Shown one piece after another: positions 41,673 through 49,464 of a stretch of 53,302 nt of DNA. Location: contig NZ_QKOE01000024.1 in the NCBI RefSeq assembly GCF_003226565.1, positions 1 to 53,302 of the forward strand. The letters run 5' to 3'. A program made the translations under genes and the position numbers. Origin of the DNA: Parazoarcus communis SWub3 = DSM 12120 (GTDB taxonomy: Bacteria > Pseudomonadota > Gammaproteobacteria > Burkholderiales > Rhodocyclaceae). The notes beneath the pieces were generated by a model. The model was not told the DNA's origin and did not search any database. It saw nothing but the letters and a program-made list of their open reading frames with translations. Position 1 is the stretch's first letter; each line of letters opens with the position of its first letter.

Positions 41673-43727
41673 TCACTCGTCCCGCTGTTTTCTCGGCTTG
41701 CCGGCCGAGAACGGGGCAGAACGTCCCGGGCCACGATCATCGCGACGCGGTGCATTGTTGTCCCAGGGTTTGCGTGCCGAGCCACCTTCACCGGGCTTGC
41801 CATAACCACCACCGCCGGGCTTGCCGTAGCCACCGCCTGCGGGCTTGTTGCCCCAGGCCGGCTTGTCGCCAGACGGGCGGGGCGGGCGGCGATCGCCGCT
41901 GTCTTCGCGACGCGGGGTGAATTCGCGGCGCTGGCCATCGTCGCGACGTGGACCTTCGTCGCGACGGTGTCCCTCCTCGCGTGGCGGACGACGGCGATCC
42001 GGGACGGTGCTGGCCTCTTCGTCGGTAAGCGGACGGATGTTGAGCATGCACTGGCGTACCCGGGTGCGCTTGAGCATGCCGAGCAGGTCTTCTGGCAGGT
42101 TGGCCGGCAGTTCCACCGTGGAGAAGTCGTTGAACAGGTGGATCTGGCCAATGTAACGGCCTTCGATACCGCCTTCGTTGGCGATCGCACCGACGATTTC
42201 CTTGGGGCTCGCCCCCTGGTTGCGGCCGACCTCGATGCGGTAGCGCACCAGTGCGCCATCGGCAAAGGCGCGACGGCGAGTCAGGATTTCGTCGCGGTTG
42301 GGGCGGGGCGCGCGTTCGCGAGCGACGCCGGTGGTGAAGAGCTCTTCGCGCGGCGGACGACCACCGTCGCGGGTGGGCGCGGTCGCCAGATCCCAGCCGC
42401 GACCGCTCTCTTCGATCTGCAGCGGGCGTTCGCGTTGTGCGAGGAAGGCCATCGCCGCGGCGATTTCATGGGCTTCGAGTTCGTTCTCTTCCGACAGGCT
42501 GTTGACCACGTCCATGAAGAAGCCAAGATCCTGGCTACTCAGGGTGTCGAGCACCAGCTGCTTGAACTGGCTGACCCGCAGGTTGGAGACTTCCTCGCGA
42601 CTGGGTAGCGCGATCGGTTCGATCGGCTGGCGAGTGGCGCGCTCGATGACCTTGAGCATGCGTGTCTCGCGCGGCGCGACGAAGAGAATGGCCGAGCCTT
42701 CGCGTCCGGCGCGCCCGGTGCGGCCAATGCGGTGAACGTAGGCTTCGGTATCGTAGGGAATATCGTAGTTGATGACGTGGCTGACCCGCGGAACGTCGAT
42801 GCCGCGTGCGGCGACGTCGGTGGCGATGACAATGTCCAGGCTACCGTTCTTGAGCTGCTCGATCACACGCTCGCGCAGGCCCTGGGTCATGTCGCCATTG
42901 AGCGCAGCGGCGGCATAGCCGCGGGCGTGCAGCTTGTCGGCGAGCTCTTCGGTGGCGATCTTGGTGCGCACGAAGACGATGGCGGCGTCGAAGGTTTCTT
43001 CGGCGTCGAGGATACGGGTGAGGGCGTCGAGCTTGTCCACCCCACGCACCAGCCAGTAGCGCTGACGGATCTTGGCGACGGTGGCCGTGCTGGCGCGGAT
43101 CTTGATTTCTTCGGGTTCGCGCAGGTGGCGACGGGCTACATCACGGATCACGTTGGGCATGGTGGCCGAGAACAGCGCGGTCTGGCGGCTGTCCGGGGTG
43201 TGGTCGAGAATCCACTCCACATCGTCGATGAAGCCCATGCGCAGCATCTCGTCGGCCTCATCCAGCACCAGGGCCTTCAGGGTGTCGAGCTTGAGACTGC
43301 CGCGCTCGAGGTGGTCCATGACCCGCCCCGGTGTGCCGACGATGACCTGCGCACCGCGCGACAACTGGCGCAGTTGCACGACCATGCTCTGGCCACCGTA
43401 GATCGGCAGCACATTGAAGTTTTTCAGATCATGGGCGTACTTGGTAAAGGCCTCGGCAACCTGGATGGCCAACTCGCGGGTGGGGGTCAGCACCAATACC
43501 TGGGGGCTGCCATTGCTCAGGTCGAGCTTGGCCAGCAGGGGCAGCGCGAAGGCAGCCGTCTTGCCGGTGCCGGTCTGGGCTTCGCCCAGCAGGTCGCGGC
43601 CTTCGAGCAGGTGCGGAATGCACGCAGCTTGAATGGGGGACGGGGTTTCGTAGCCCACTGCGGTCAGGGCCGACAGCAGGTTGTCGGGCAGGCCGAGTTC
43701 GGCGAAGGTCTGGATGGATTCAGTCAT
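41673..43727 (-). CDS. deaD: DEAD-box ATP-dependent RNA helicase (DeaD/CsdA-like)
   Basis: The 684-aa protein contains the full DEAD set: Q motif ELGLPDNLLSALTAVGYETPSPIQ, AQTGTGKT, PTRELAIQ, LDEADEML, SAT, and HRIGRTGRAG. Residues about 480-560 form a DbpA/CsdA-type RNA-binding domain (RYRIEVGRNQGASPKEIVGAIANEGG). The C-terminal 100 residues are an RGG/RR-rich, low-complexity tail including repeated GGGYGKPG units. It unwinds RNA in ribosome assembly or cold adaptation. A cold-shock gene lies just upstream in the same direction. Confidence 0.95.
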   Translation of the reverse strand: MTESIQTFAELGLPDNLLSALTAVGYETPSPIQAACIPHLLEGRDLLGEAQTGTGKTAAFALPLLAKLDLSNGSPQVLVLTPTRELAIQVAEAFTKYAHDLKNFNVLPIYGGQSMVVQLRQLSRGAQVIVGTPGRVMDHLERGSLKLDTLKALVLDEADEMLRMGFIDDVEWILDHTPDSRQTALFSATMPNVIRDVARRHLREPEEIKIRASTATVAKIRQRYWLVRGVDKLDALTRILDAEETFDAAIVFVRTKIATEELADKLHARGYAAAALNGDMTQGLRERVIEQLKNGSLDIVIATDVAARGIDVPRVSHVINYDIPYDTEAYVHRIGRTGRAGREGSAILFVAPRETRMLKVIERATRQPIEPIALPSREEVSNLRVSQFKQLVLDTLSSQDLGFFMDVVNSLSEENELEAHEIAAAMAFLAQRERPLQIEESGRGWDLATAPTRDGGRPPREELFTTGVARERAPRPNRDEILTRRRAFADGALVRYRIEVGRNQGASPKEIVGAIANEGGIEGRYIGQIHLFNDFSTVELPANLPEDLLGMLKRTRVRQCMLNIRPLTDEEASTVPDRRRPPREEGHRRDEGPRRDDGQRREFTPRREDSGDRRPPRPSGDKPAWGNKPAGGGYGKPGGGGYGKPGEGGSARKPWDNNAPRRDDRGPGRSAPFSAGKPRKQRDE

Positions 43728-43814
43728 GATGGGGCATCAAACGTAATGGGGCCGTGGCCGGGTGGGCGCATCGAGCCGCAGTCTGGTCGGATTCCCAGTA
43801 TGGCTGTCCGGCGC

Positions 43815-43850
43815 CACAAAAACAAAAACGCGGCCCGCAGGCCGCGTTCT
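43815..43850 (-). terminator. Rho-independent terminator after the cold-shock gene
   Basis: On the minus strand AACGCGGCC and GGCCGCGTT form a strong GC stem (43827-43848) with a short TGCG loop, followed by TTTTTGTTTTTG. It ends the csp transcript before the helicase gene. Confidence 0.9.
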
Positions 43851-43870
43851 GCATGATCAGCGAGGGCTGA

Positions 43871-44080
43871 TCAGAGCGGGCGGATGTTGGCCGCCTGCAG
43901 GCCCTTGGGGCCGTTCTTGACTTCGAATTCAACGCGCTGGTTTTCGGCCAGGCTCTTGAAACCCTTCGACTGGATTTCGCTGAAGTGGGCGAACAGGTCG
44001 TCACCGCCGCCTTCCGGGGTGATGAAGCCGAAGCCCTTGGCGTCGTTGAACCATTTCACGGTACCGGTTTGAGTGCTCAT
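43871..44080 (-). CDS. Cold-shock protein, CspA family
   Basis: The 69-aa protein is an OB fold with both RNP motifs, [22 protein letters not shown] and VEFEV, followed by [14 protein letters not shown]. It binds single-stranded RNA/DNA as a chaperone. AAGGAAC lies upstream of the ATG with a 9-nt gap. It has its own terminator and a long leader, consistent with temperature-responsive expression. Confidence 0.96.
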   Translation of the reverse strand: MSTQTGTVKWFNDAKGFGFITPEGGGDDLFAHFSEIQSKGFKSLAENQRVEFEVKNGPKGLQAANIRPL

Positions 44081-44396
44081 TTTATGCGTTCCTTAAAAAC
44101 ATGTTGGTGGACTATCGTCCGGAGTGCAGGAACGATCAAGAAACGTATCGAGGGAATCAAACCGGAAAGTTCGCGGAACGAACACGCGGAAACGACACCA
44201 CAAAGACAACTGCTTGAATCGACTGCGACGCCAGAATACACGGTTTTGCGGGCTTGTGTAGTTTTTTTTAATGCCGCCCGCCTTCTTTTTTATCTCGGGC
44301 GAACGTGTGCCCCGCACAGGCTTCAACAGATTCGATTCGCGACCGCGTCAGCAGTGGGATAATACTCGCCCTTAAGTAATTGATCCCGGACTTCCG
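44081..44396. promoter_or_regulatory. Cold-shock 5' leader and divergent promoters (csp / rbgA-like)
   Basis: No gene lies in these 316 nt. On the minus strand a possible promoter (TACACA ... GTGTATTCTGG) near 44235-44260 would give a leader of about 150 nt before csp, a length typical of csp mRNAs that fold with temperature. A TTAAAAAAAACT run lies just upstream of it. The plus-strand promoter for the GTPase would be close to 44340-44385 (GGGATAATACT). Confidence 0.5.
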
Positions 44397-45317
44397 ATGC
44401 CCATCCAGTGGTTCCCTGGTCACATGAATTCGGCGCGCAGAAAGGCGGCTGAAACGCTGGCTGCGATCGACGTCGTCATCGAGGTGACCGATGCCCGCCT
44501 GCCCGAGGCCAGCAGCAATCCGATGATCGCCGAGCTACGCCAGTTCCGTAATCGCCCCTGCCTTAAACTGCTTAACAAATCCGATCTCGCGGATCCGGAG
44601 GCCACTCGGGCGTGGATGGATTTCTACAACCGCCAGCCGGGCGTCAAGGCGGTGGCGCTGTCGGCCAAGAAACCGGCTGACGTATCACGCATCCCGTCCT
44701 TGTGCCGGCAACTTGCGCCGCATCGTAACGACGGCACCAAACCCTTGCGCATGATCCTGATGGGCATCCCCAATGTCGGCAAATCCACGCTGATGAATGC
44801 CCTGCTCAAGCGTAAGGTGGCCAAGGTCGGCGACGAGCCGGCCGTGACCAAGAGTCAGCAGACGCTGGACCTGGGGCCGGGCATGACGCTGACCGATACG
44901 CCGGGGCTGATGTGGCCCAAGATCAACCATGATTCGGACGGCTTCATGCTTGCCGCCAGCCATGCGATCGGGCGCAATGCGGTGATCGACGAAGAGGTGG
45001 CGACCTTTCTCGGCACCATTCTGCTGGCGCGTTACCCGCAGCTTCTGGCGGCACGTTATCGCATCGACCCCAGCCGCTTCGATGCACCGGCCCTGCTCGA
45101 GGAGGTCGGCCGTCGTCGCGGTTGCCTGCAGAAAGGTGGTGGTCTGGATCTGGAGAAGGCCGCTCAGATCCTGCTGCTTGACTACCGTAGCGGGGCGCTC
45201 GGGCAGATCAGCCTGGAAACCCCTGCCACCCGCGAAGTGATGCTGGCAGACGCCGCGGCCAACGGCCCGACGCCGGTCAATCCGGATCTTGCTGTGGATG
45301 ACGATACCGAGGAGTGA
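44397..45317 (+). CDS. Ribosome biogenesis GTPase YlqF/RbgA-like
   Basis: The 306-aa circularly permuted GTPase has IQWFPGHMNSARRKA at the N-terminus, the G4 motif LNKSDLAD (NKxD), G5-like LSAKKP, then G1 IPNVGKSTLMN and G3 DTPGLMWPK. This order G4-G5-G1-G2-G3 is the RbgA/YlqF pattern. It assists 50S subunit assembly. The C-terminal half has RRGCLQKGGGLDLEKAAQILLLDYRSG, matching the family. Confidence 0.94.
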   Translation: MPIQWFPGHMNSARRKAAETLAAIDVVIEVTDARLPEASSNPMIAELRQFRNRPCLKLLNKSDLADPEATRAWMDFYNRQPGVKAVALSAKKPADVSRIPSLCRQLAPHRNDGTKPLRMILMGIPNVGKSTLMNALLKRKVAKVGDEPAVTKSQQTLDLGPGMTLTDTPGLMWPKINHDSDGFMLAASHAIGRNAVIDEEVATFLGTILLARYPQLLAARYRIDPSRFDAPALLEEVGRRRGCLQKGGGLDLEKAAQILLLDYRSGALGQISLETPATREVMLADAAANGPTPVNPDLAVDDDTEE

Positions 45318-45346
45318 GCGCTGCCGGCTACGTTGGTTGCCGGGTC

Positions 45347-45625
45347 TCAGGCTTTGGGTGGGGCGCTGCAGTCGTCCGTAACCGGGGGGGCGATGCATTC
45401 CCACTTCAGCCATTGTCCGCAGGCGTTGCGGGGGCCGCGGGAACTGCCGTGCCAGGGCCCTTCCGTGCAATTGCCGCGTGGCTGTGCGGGATCCAGTTCA
45501 ACCTGGTGGCCGTCGTCGCCAATACGGCGACTGCCTGCCCAGCGCTGGCAGGTTGGACAGCGCCGCAGTTCTGCGATGAGCCTCACGGGGTGGGGCGTCT
45601 CGGGCTGGGGAGGGCTTGCTGACAT
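45347..45625 (-). CDS. Small cysteine-containing hypothetical protein
   Basis: The 92-aa protein has a pattern that looks coding rather than accidental: LRRCPTCQRWAGSRR, then NCTEGPWHGSSRGPRNACGQWLKWECI. The CPxC, GPWHG and ACGQWxxW elements suggest a small metal-binding or redox protein. I cannot name the family, and no strong ribosome-binding site is seen before 45625. It is convergent with the RbgA-like gene, 29 nt apart. Confidence 0.55.
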   Translation of the reverse strand: MSASPPQPETPHPVRLIAELRRCPTCQRWAGSRRIGDDGHQVELDPAQPRGNCTEGPWHGSSRGPRNACGQWLKWECIAPPVTDDCSAPPKA

Positions 45626-45689
45626 GTCCGGGGCTGATCGTGGAGATGACTGAACTGCCGTGTGGGTGTTGCCTGATGCTCAAGTACCG

Positions 45690-45700
45690 GTGCAGTGCAC
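45690..45700. promoter_or_regulatory. GTGCAGTGCAC palindrome before slyX
   Basis: This perfect 5-1-5 palindrome lies about 31 nt before the slyX start and repeats the core of the longer palindrome at 37625-37639. It may be an operator of a shared regulator. Confidence 0.4.
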
Positions 45701-45730
45701 AGCATCGGATAGAATCTCAGCCCCTGCAAG

Positions 45731-45943
45731 ATGGTGTCTGCCATGGAATCCCGCCTCGAAACCCTGGAATCAAAGCTGATGTACGTCGAGGATCTGCTCG
45801 ATGAGCTGAACCGGACTGTCTACCGGCAGCAACAGCAGATTGACCTGATGCAGCAGCATATCCGCCAGCTTGCCCAGCAGGTGCAGAGCGTGCAGCCGGG
45901 CGAGGCCCGGCGTCCAGAGGATGAAATCCCGCCCCACTACTGA
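45731..45943 (+). CDS. slyX: SlyX family protein
   Basis: The 70-aa coiled-coil protein from MVSAMESRLE (45731; MESRLE at 45743 is equally possible) has LETLESKLMYVEDLLDELNRTVYRQQQQID and ends RRPEDEIPPHY, the SlyX hallmark PPHY. The function is obscure. It forms a short helical homo-oligomer. It is convergent with rlhA. Confidence 0.93.
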   Translation: MVSAMESRLETLESKLMYVEDLLDELNRTVYRQQQQIDLMQQHIRQLAQQVQSVQPGEARRPEDEIPPHY

Positions 45944-45970
45944 TGGCGGGGCGGCGCCGGATGGCGTTTA

Positions 45971-47947
45971 TCACCCGGCGTGATCGTGCGCCCGGACCTT
46001 GCCGGCCTTGTTCGGAAAGAAGCTGACCTTCTGAGGCTTGACCTGTTCATGCAGGCGGGCGACGTGGGGTTTCAGCTCGCCCATCACATGCATCTCACAG
46101 CGCTTGCAATCGAATTTCAGCGTCAGCGTTTCCTTGCCGTTGACCAGGGTCATCGGGTCGGGGCGGATGCCTTTGACCTCCTTCGGACAGAGGTTGAAGC
46201 TGTAGCGCAGGCAGTGCTTGGTGATCATCAGTGACACCTCGCCCTTTTCCTCGTTCTCCTCGTAGGCCGAGTCGATCAGCGTCACGCCGTGACGGGCGTA
46301 AAAGGCACGAGCCTTGTCATTGAGCACATTGGCAAGGTAGCTGAGCGCATCTTGCGGATAGGGCACTGGCGGCTCAACCGGCTGCGCGCGCAGTAAGCGC
46401 GGGTGGGCCTTCTGCCGCGCCCGCTCGAGCTGTTCAACTGCGTCGCGACGCAGTCCATTGAGTGCCGAAGCCGGCAGGAAGGGGGCAGGCGAGACGTCGA
46501 GCTCGATGTCGCCGATCTGGAAAATCGTGTTCCCAAGCTTGGCAATCTGTTCGCGCAGGCTGGCAAGGGCGCGTTCTGCCTGTTGGGCGACCTCGTGCGA
46601 GGCAACGATGCTGGCACTGGCCGTGACGCCGTCTTCGTCGCGAAGGCTCAGGGCAAATCCGTTGTCGGTCGCAAAGAAGCGCGCATCGACGCGGATGCGG
46701 CGGTCAGCGGATTTCTTCTCCAGCGCGCGTTCGAATTCGTGGTCGTGGTTGCGGAACACCGACGTGCCGGGCACCAGGTCGGCGGGCAGGCTGTCGGCGG
46801 CAAACACCCGGTCGATGCCCGGGCCGCCGGCATCGTGTTCGGCACGATTGACGCGCAGGCCGGTCAGCTCGCCCTTGGGGTCGTACCAGGTGAGACCGTC
46901 ACCGTTGTGCAGTGGCGCGACGCGCTCGATGTCGAAAAACTTGCGGCTCTTGGTGTCAATACGGGTGACCCGGCCGATCGCCTCGCCGACGAACTTGGGC
47001 GACTCGAAGGCCTCGATGCCGTGCTGGCGCTTGTTGGTAAAGTAGTCGGTATACCCGCGGTTGAAGGTTTTTTCCGCCTGGGGGGTGAAGGTGTAGCTGC
47101 ACCGGCCGCTGGATGCACGCTGCCAGGCTGGCTCGCCGGGCAGGGGGGTGTCGATGATCTCGTCCAGCAGCTGCCGGTAGTGGGCGGTGATGTTCTTGAC
47201 GTAGGCCAGTTCCTTGTAGCGCCCCTCGATCTTGAACGAGCTGACGCCGGCCGCGGCCAGGCGGCGAAGGTTGGCGCTCTGATTGTTGTCCTTCATCGAC
47301 AGCATGTGCTGGTCGCGGGCAATGATGTTGCCGTCCTTGTCGGCCAGGTCGTAAGGCAGACGACAGGCTTGCGAGCACTCGCCACGGTTGGCGCTGCGGC
47401 CGGTGTGGGCGTGGCTGATGTAGCACTGGCCGCTGAAGGCCACACACAGCGCACCATGCACGAAGTATTCGAGCTGACAGTCGGTGGCTGCCGCAATCTT
47501 GACCACCTCGTCCAGCGTCAGCTCGCGCGCCAGCACGATCTGCGAGAAGCCCACATCCTGCAGGAAGCGCGCCTTGGCCGCGTCGCGGATGTCGGTCTGG
47601 GTGCTGGCATGCAGCTGGATGGGGGGCAGGTCGAGCTCGAGCAGGCCCATGTCCTGCACGATCAGCGCATCCACGCCAGCGTCGTAGAGCTGATGAATGA
47701 GCGTACGTGCGGGCTCCAGCTCCTCGTCGCGCAGAATGGTGTTGAGTGCCACATAGATGTGGGCGTGATAACGGTGGGCATGCTCGACCAGGCGGGCAAT
47801 GTCGGCCACGGTATTCTCGGCTGCCGAACGTGCGCCGAAGGACGGGCCGCCAATGTAGACGGCATCGGCGCCGTGGTTGATGGCTTCGATGCCGATGTCG
47901 GCCGTCTTGGCCGGTGCGAGCAGTTCGAGGGTGTGGCGGGCGCTCAT
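45971..47947 (-). CDS. rlhA: 23S rRNA C2501 hydroxylase RlhA (peptidase U32 family with DUF3656)
   Basis: The 658-aa start MSARHTLELLAPAKTADIG (ATG 47947) aligns with E. coli RlhA (YdcP); the open frame extends to 48025 but with non-conserved residues. It has the U32 signature FVHGALCVAFSGQCYISHA with TGRSANRGECSQACRLPY, whose Cys residues may hold an iron-sulfur cluster, and SFKIEGRYKELAYVKNITAHY. The DUF3656 C-terminal domain ends TKHCLRYSFNLCPK and LKFDCKRCEMHV. It hydroxylates C2501 in 23S rRNA with prephenate-dependent chemistry (family knowledge). It differs from TrhP/YegQ by this C-terminal extension. Confidence 0.93.
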   Translation of the reverse strand: MSARHTLELLAPAKTADIGIEAINHGADAVYIGGPSFGARSAAENTVADIARLVEHAHRYHAHIYVALNTILRDEELEPARTLIHQLYDAGVDALIVQDMGLLELDLPPIQLHASTQTDIRDAAKARFLQDVGFSQIVLARELTLDEVVKIAAATDCQLEYFVHGALCVAFSGQCYISHAHTGRSANRGECSQACRLPYDLADKDGNIIARDQHMLSMKDNNQSANLRRLAAAGVSSFKIEGRYKELAYVKNITAHYRQLLDEIIDTPLPGEPAWQRASSGRCSYTFTPQAEKTFNRGYTDYFTNKRQHGIEAFESPKFVGEAIGRVTRIDTKSRKFFDIERVAPLHNGDGLTWYDPKGELTGLRVNRAEHDAGGPGIDRVFAADSLPADLVPGTSVFRNHDHEFERALEKKSADRRIRVDARFFATDNGFALSLRDEDGVTASASIVASHEVAQQAERALASLREQIAKLGNTIFQIGDIELDVSPAPFLPASALNGLRRDAVEQLERARQKAHPRLLRAQPVEPPVPYPQDALSYLANVLNDKARAFYARHGVTLIDSAYEENEEKGEVSLMITKHCLRYSFNLCPKEVKGIRPDPMTLVNGKETLTLKFDCKRCEMHVMGELKPHVARLHEQVKPQKVSFFPNKAGKVRAHDHAG

Positions 47948-48023
47948 TCTGGGGGATGACTCAAGTATTTGATCTAATAGCGAAGATGATACCGCGTTGT
48001 GTGCGTTTAAGGCATCCCGGTCC

Positions 48024-48253
48024 ATGCAGCGCGTAAGATATGCGTCTCACTCGGGTGCTTGCGTTCCTGTACGCCACTTACTGACGAAGGTGGGGCGAGG
48101 CCTGTACCGTTTGCCGGATGCACAGGTTTCGGAATTCGAGAGCCTTGGCACCATCGCCACCAAGGTACCTCAAGCGGTGTTCTGCCTGCTTACGGCGCTG
48201 CAGTTTCATGAGCTGACCACGCAGCTGCCACGTCAGACCTGGATCGCCATGCC
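48024..48253 (+). pseudogene. Truncated AbiEi-type antitoxin remnant
   Basis: From about 48070 the frame reads LLTKVGRGLYRLPDAQVSEFESL and VPQAVFCLLTALQFHELTTQLPRQTW, the conserved middle of AbiEi-like antitoxin/transcription regulators. The winged-helix start is degraded (the region 48024-48065 is out of expected pattern). After IAMPRR the gene ends exactly at the MITE-like element. The C-terminal half is gone. Confidence 0.7.
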
Positions 48254-48422
48254 TAGGAGGCGGTCGGGCTTGAGGCCGATCTGCTGCGCCAGTGGGAGAA
48301 ACGGTCCTTATCCGCCCGTTTTTTCGTTGCATAGAATGACTATGCGCCTCAAAAATGGCCGAATCTGTCCTCGTTTTCCCCCTCGGCTCGCTACGATCGC
48401 TCAAGTCCGACAGCCTCCTAGG
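48252..48422. mobile_element. 171-bp MITE-like element with terminal inverted repeats and CTAG flanks
   Basis: The left end CCTAGGAGGCGGTCGGGCTT (continuing GAG) and the reverse complement of the right end CCTAGGAGGCTGTCGGACTT (continuing GAG) match at 21 of 23 positions. The outer CCTAGG is palindromic, so a CTAG target may be part of it. The interior contains no gene but has a GCATAG...CTATGC hairpin at 48333-48349. A diverged partial copy is seen near 5859-5940. It is a non-autonomous element presumably moved by a transposase in trans. Confidence 0.7.
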
Positions 48423-48757
48423 GTGCGCTGCTGTTCACGCGCTGGTACGACATGCCACACCGGGCCACACGCGACGCCGATCTGTTGGGTTTCGGTGCCA
48501 GTGATCTGGGGTCAGTGGCCCAAGTATTCCGGGACATCGCAGCTGTACCGGTCGACGACGGCATTGCGTTCGACCCAGCCTCCGTCGCGGTCGAGGAGAT
48601 CCGCAAGGAAACTGGCTACGGTGGCGTTCGCGTGATGATTGCAGGCGATCTGGCCAGAGTACGCTGCAAGACCCAAATCGATGTCGGCTTCGGTGACGCC
48701 GGCACCCCGGCACCCCGGCACCCCGGCACCCCGGTACCCCGACCCCGGCACCTGTAG
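48423..48757 (+). pseudogene. AbiEii-type nucleotidyltransferase toxin remnant
   Basis: Starting directly at the element, the frame reads GALLFTRWYDMPHRATRDADLLGFG, the AbiEii (MNT-like nucleotidyltransferase) active-site region with DADLLG, then VAQVFRDIAAVPVDDGIAFDPASV and CKTQIDVGFGDAG. The N-terminus is missing and the similarity ends in a CACCCCGG tandem repeat, so the toxin is dead. Its antitoxin remnant lies on the other side of the element. Confidence 0.72.
48703..48751. repeat. GC-rich 8-bp tandem repeat (CACCCCGG)
   Basis: Four perfect CACCCCGG units are followed by variants TACCCCGA and CCCCGGCA. The array breaks the AbiEii frame right after GFGDAGTPAP. The unit length is not a multiple of three, so length changes shift the frame. 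Confidence 0.75.
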
Positions 48758-48759
48758 AT

Positions 48760-49124
48760 TCGGTCTATCCCGTTCATTGGCAAACCGGGCTGCGACCTCT
48801 TCGATGAAGTCGAGCAGGGCCAGGAAAACGGCTGGCGGCTCAGGATCACGCTTGATGGCGGAGGCAATCGCATCGGTGATTTGATTCGATGCAGCCCCAT
48901 AGCCGAGGGAGGCTGCCCGGGCGAACAGGCCTGCCACGTCCAGGATGACAAAGTCTGCCCCAGCGATACCGGGGGCTTCTTCAGTGGATGCCTGGATGAC
49001 CGCCAGGCTGCCATACCCCAGGCTGGCCGCAAGCAACTGCTGCGTATGCAATTGGCACGAAAACGCCAGGCGCCACGAGGTTTTGGCGGGCGACAAACGC
49101 GAGGAAACTGAAGTCGGATTTCAT
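48760..49124 (-). pseudogene. Frame-broken hypothetical gene
   Basis: A strong start exists: GGAG 7 nt before ATG 49124, reading MKSDFSFLAFVARQNLVAPG and ending after about 47 codons. In the next frame, coding-like sequence continues as LLAASLGYGSLAVIQAS... and NQITDAIASAIKRDPEPPAVF, LALLDFIEEVAARFANERDRPN. A frameshift near 49030 would join them into one protein of about 120 aa. I do not recognise the family. The AASLGYG motif occurs twice. It is divergent from the type I exporter. Confidence 0.4.
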
Positions 49125-49464
49125 TGAAATTCTCCAAATTCTGCGCGGGGCGTTGAGCGATTACGCATTCAGCACAGTGGGAATCTCAATGGTCGGATGA
49201 AAACTTTAGGGTGCAACGGGAAGACCTTTTTGAGTCGCTCACAACTCGGGCGAGTGCCTGCGCAGAATTGTACGCCAGCGGATGAACGGACTCAACCTCA
49301 GCTTGAGCGCTTGCCCGCATCTGTGAGCGCACGCCGCCGTATCGAAAGCACAACACTTCTGAAAAATGTCTGCGACAAAATGTCATATTGCTATTGGCAG
49401 CCCAAATTATTGCAATTACATAATCATTTTGACATAAATAACCCATGACGAAGAAGAACAAAGC
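49125..49464 (+). promoter_or_regulatory. Upstream region of the type I secretion cassette
   Basis: These 340 nt carry no convincing gene; minus-strand open frames here look non-coding. The last 90 nt before the exporter are AT-rich (AAATTATTGCAATTACATAATCATTTTGACATAAATAACCC in parts), with a TTGACA-like box at about 49427-49434, making a promoter likely. Confidence 0.4.

Noticed and set aside
46403-47959. 518-codon plus-strand open frame
   Set aside because: It is the antisense shadow of rlhA, whose motifs are unmistakable on the other strand.
48702-48757. CRISPR-like array
   Set aside because: The units are 8 bp, directly abutting and without spacers, so this is a simple tandem repeat.
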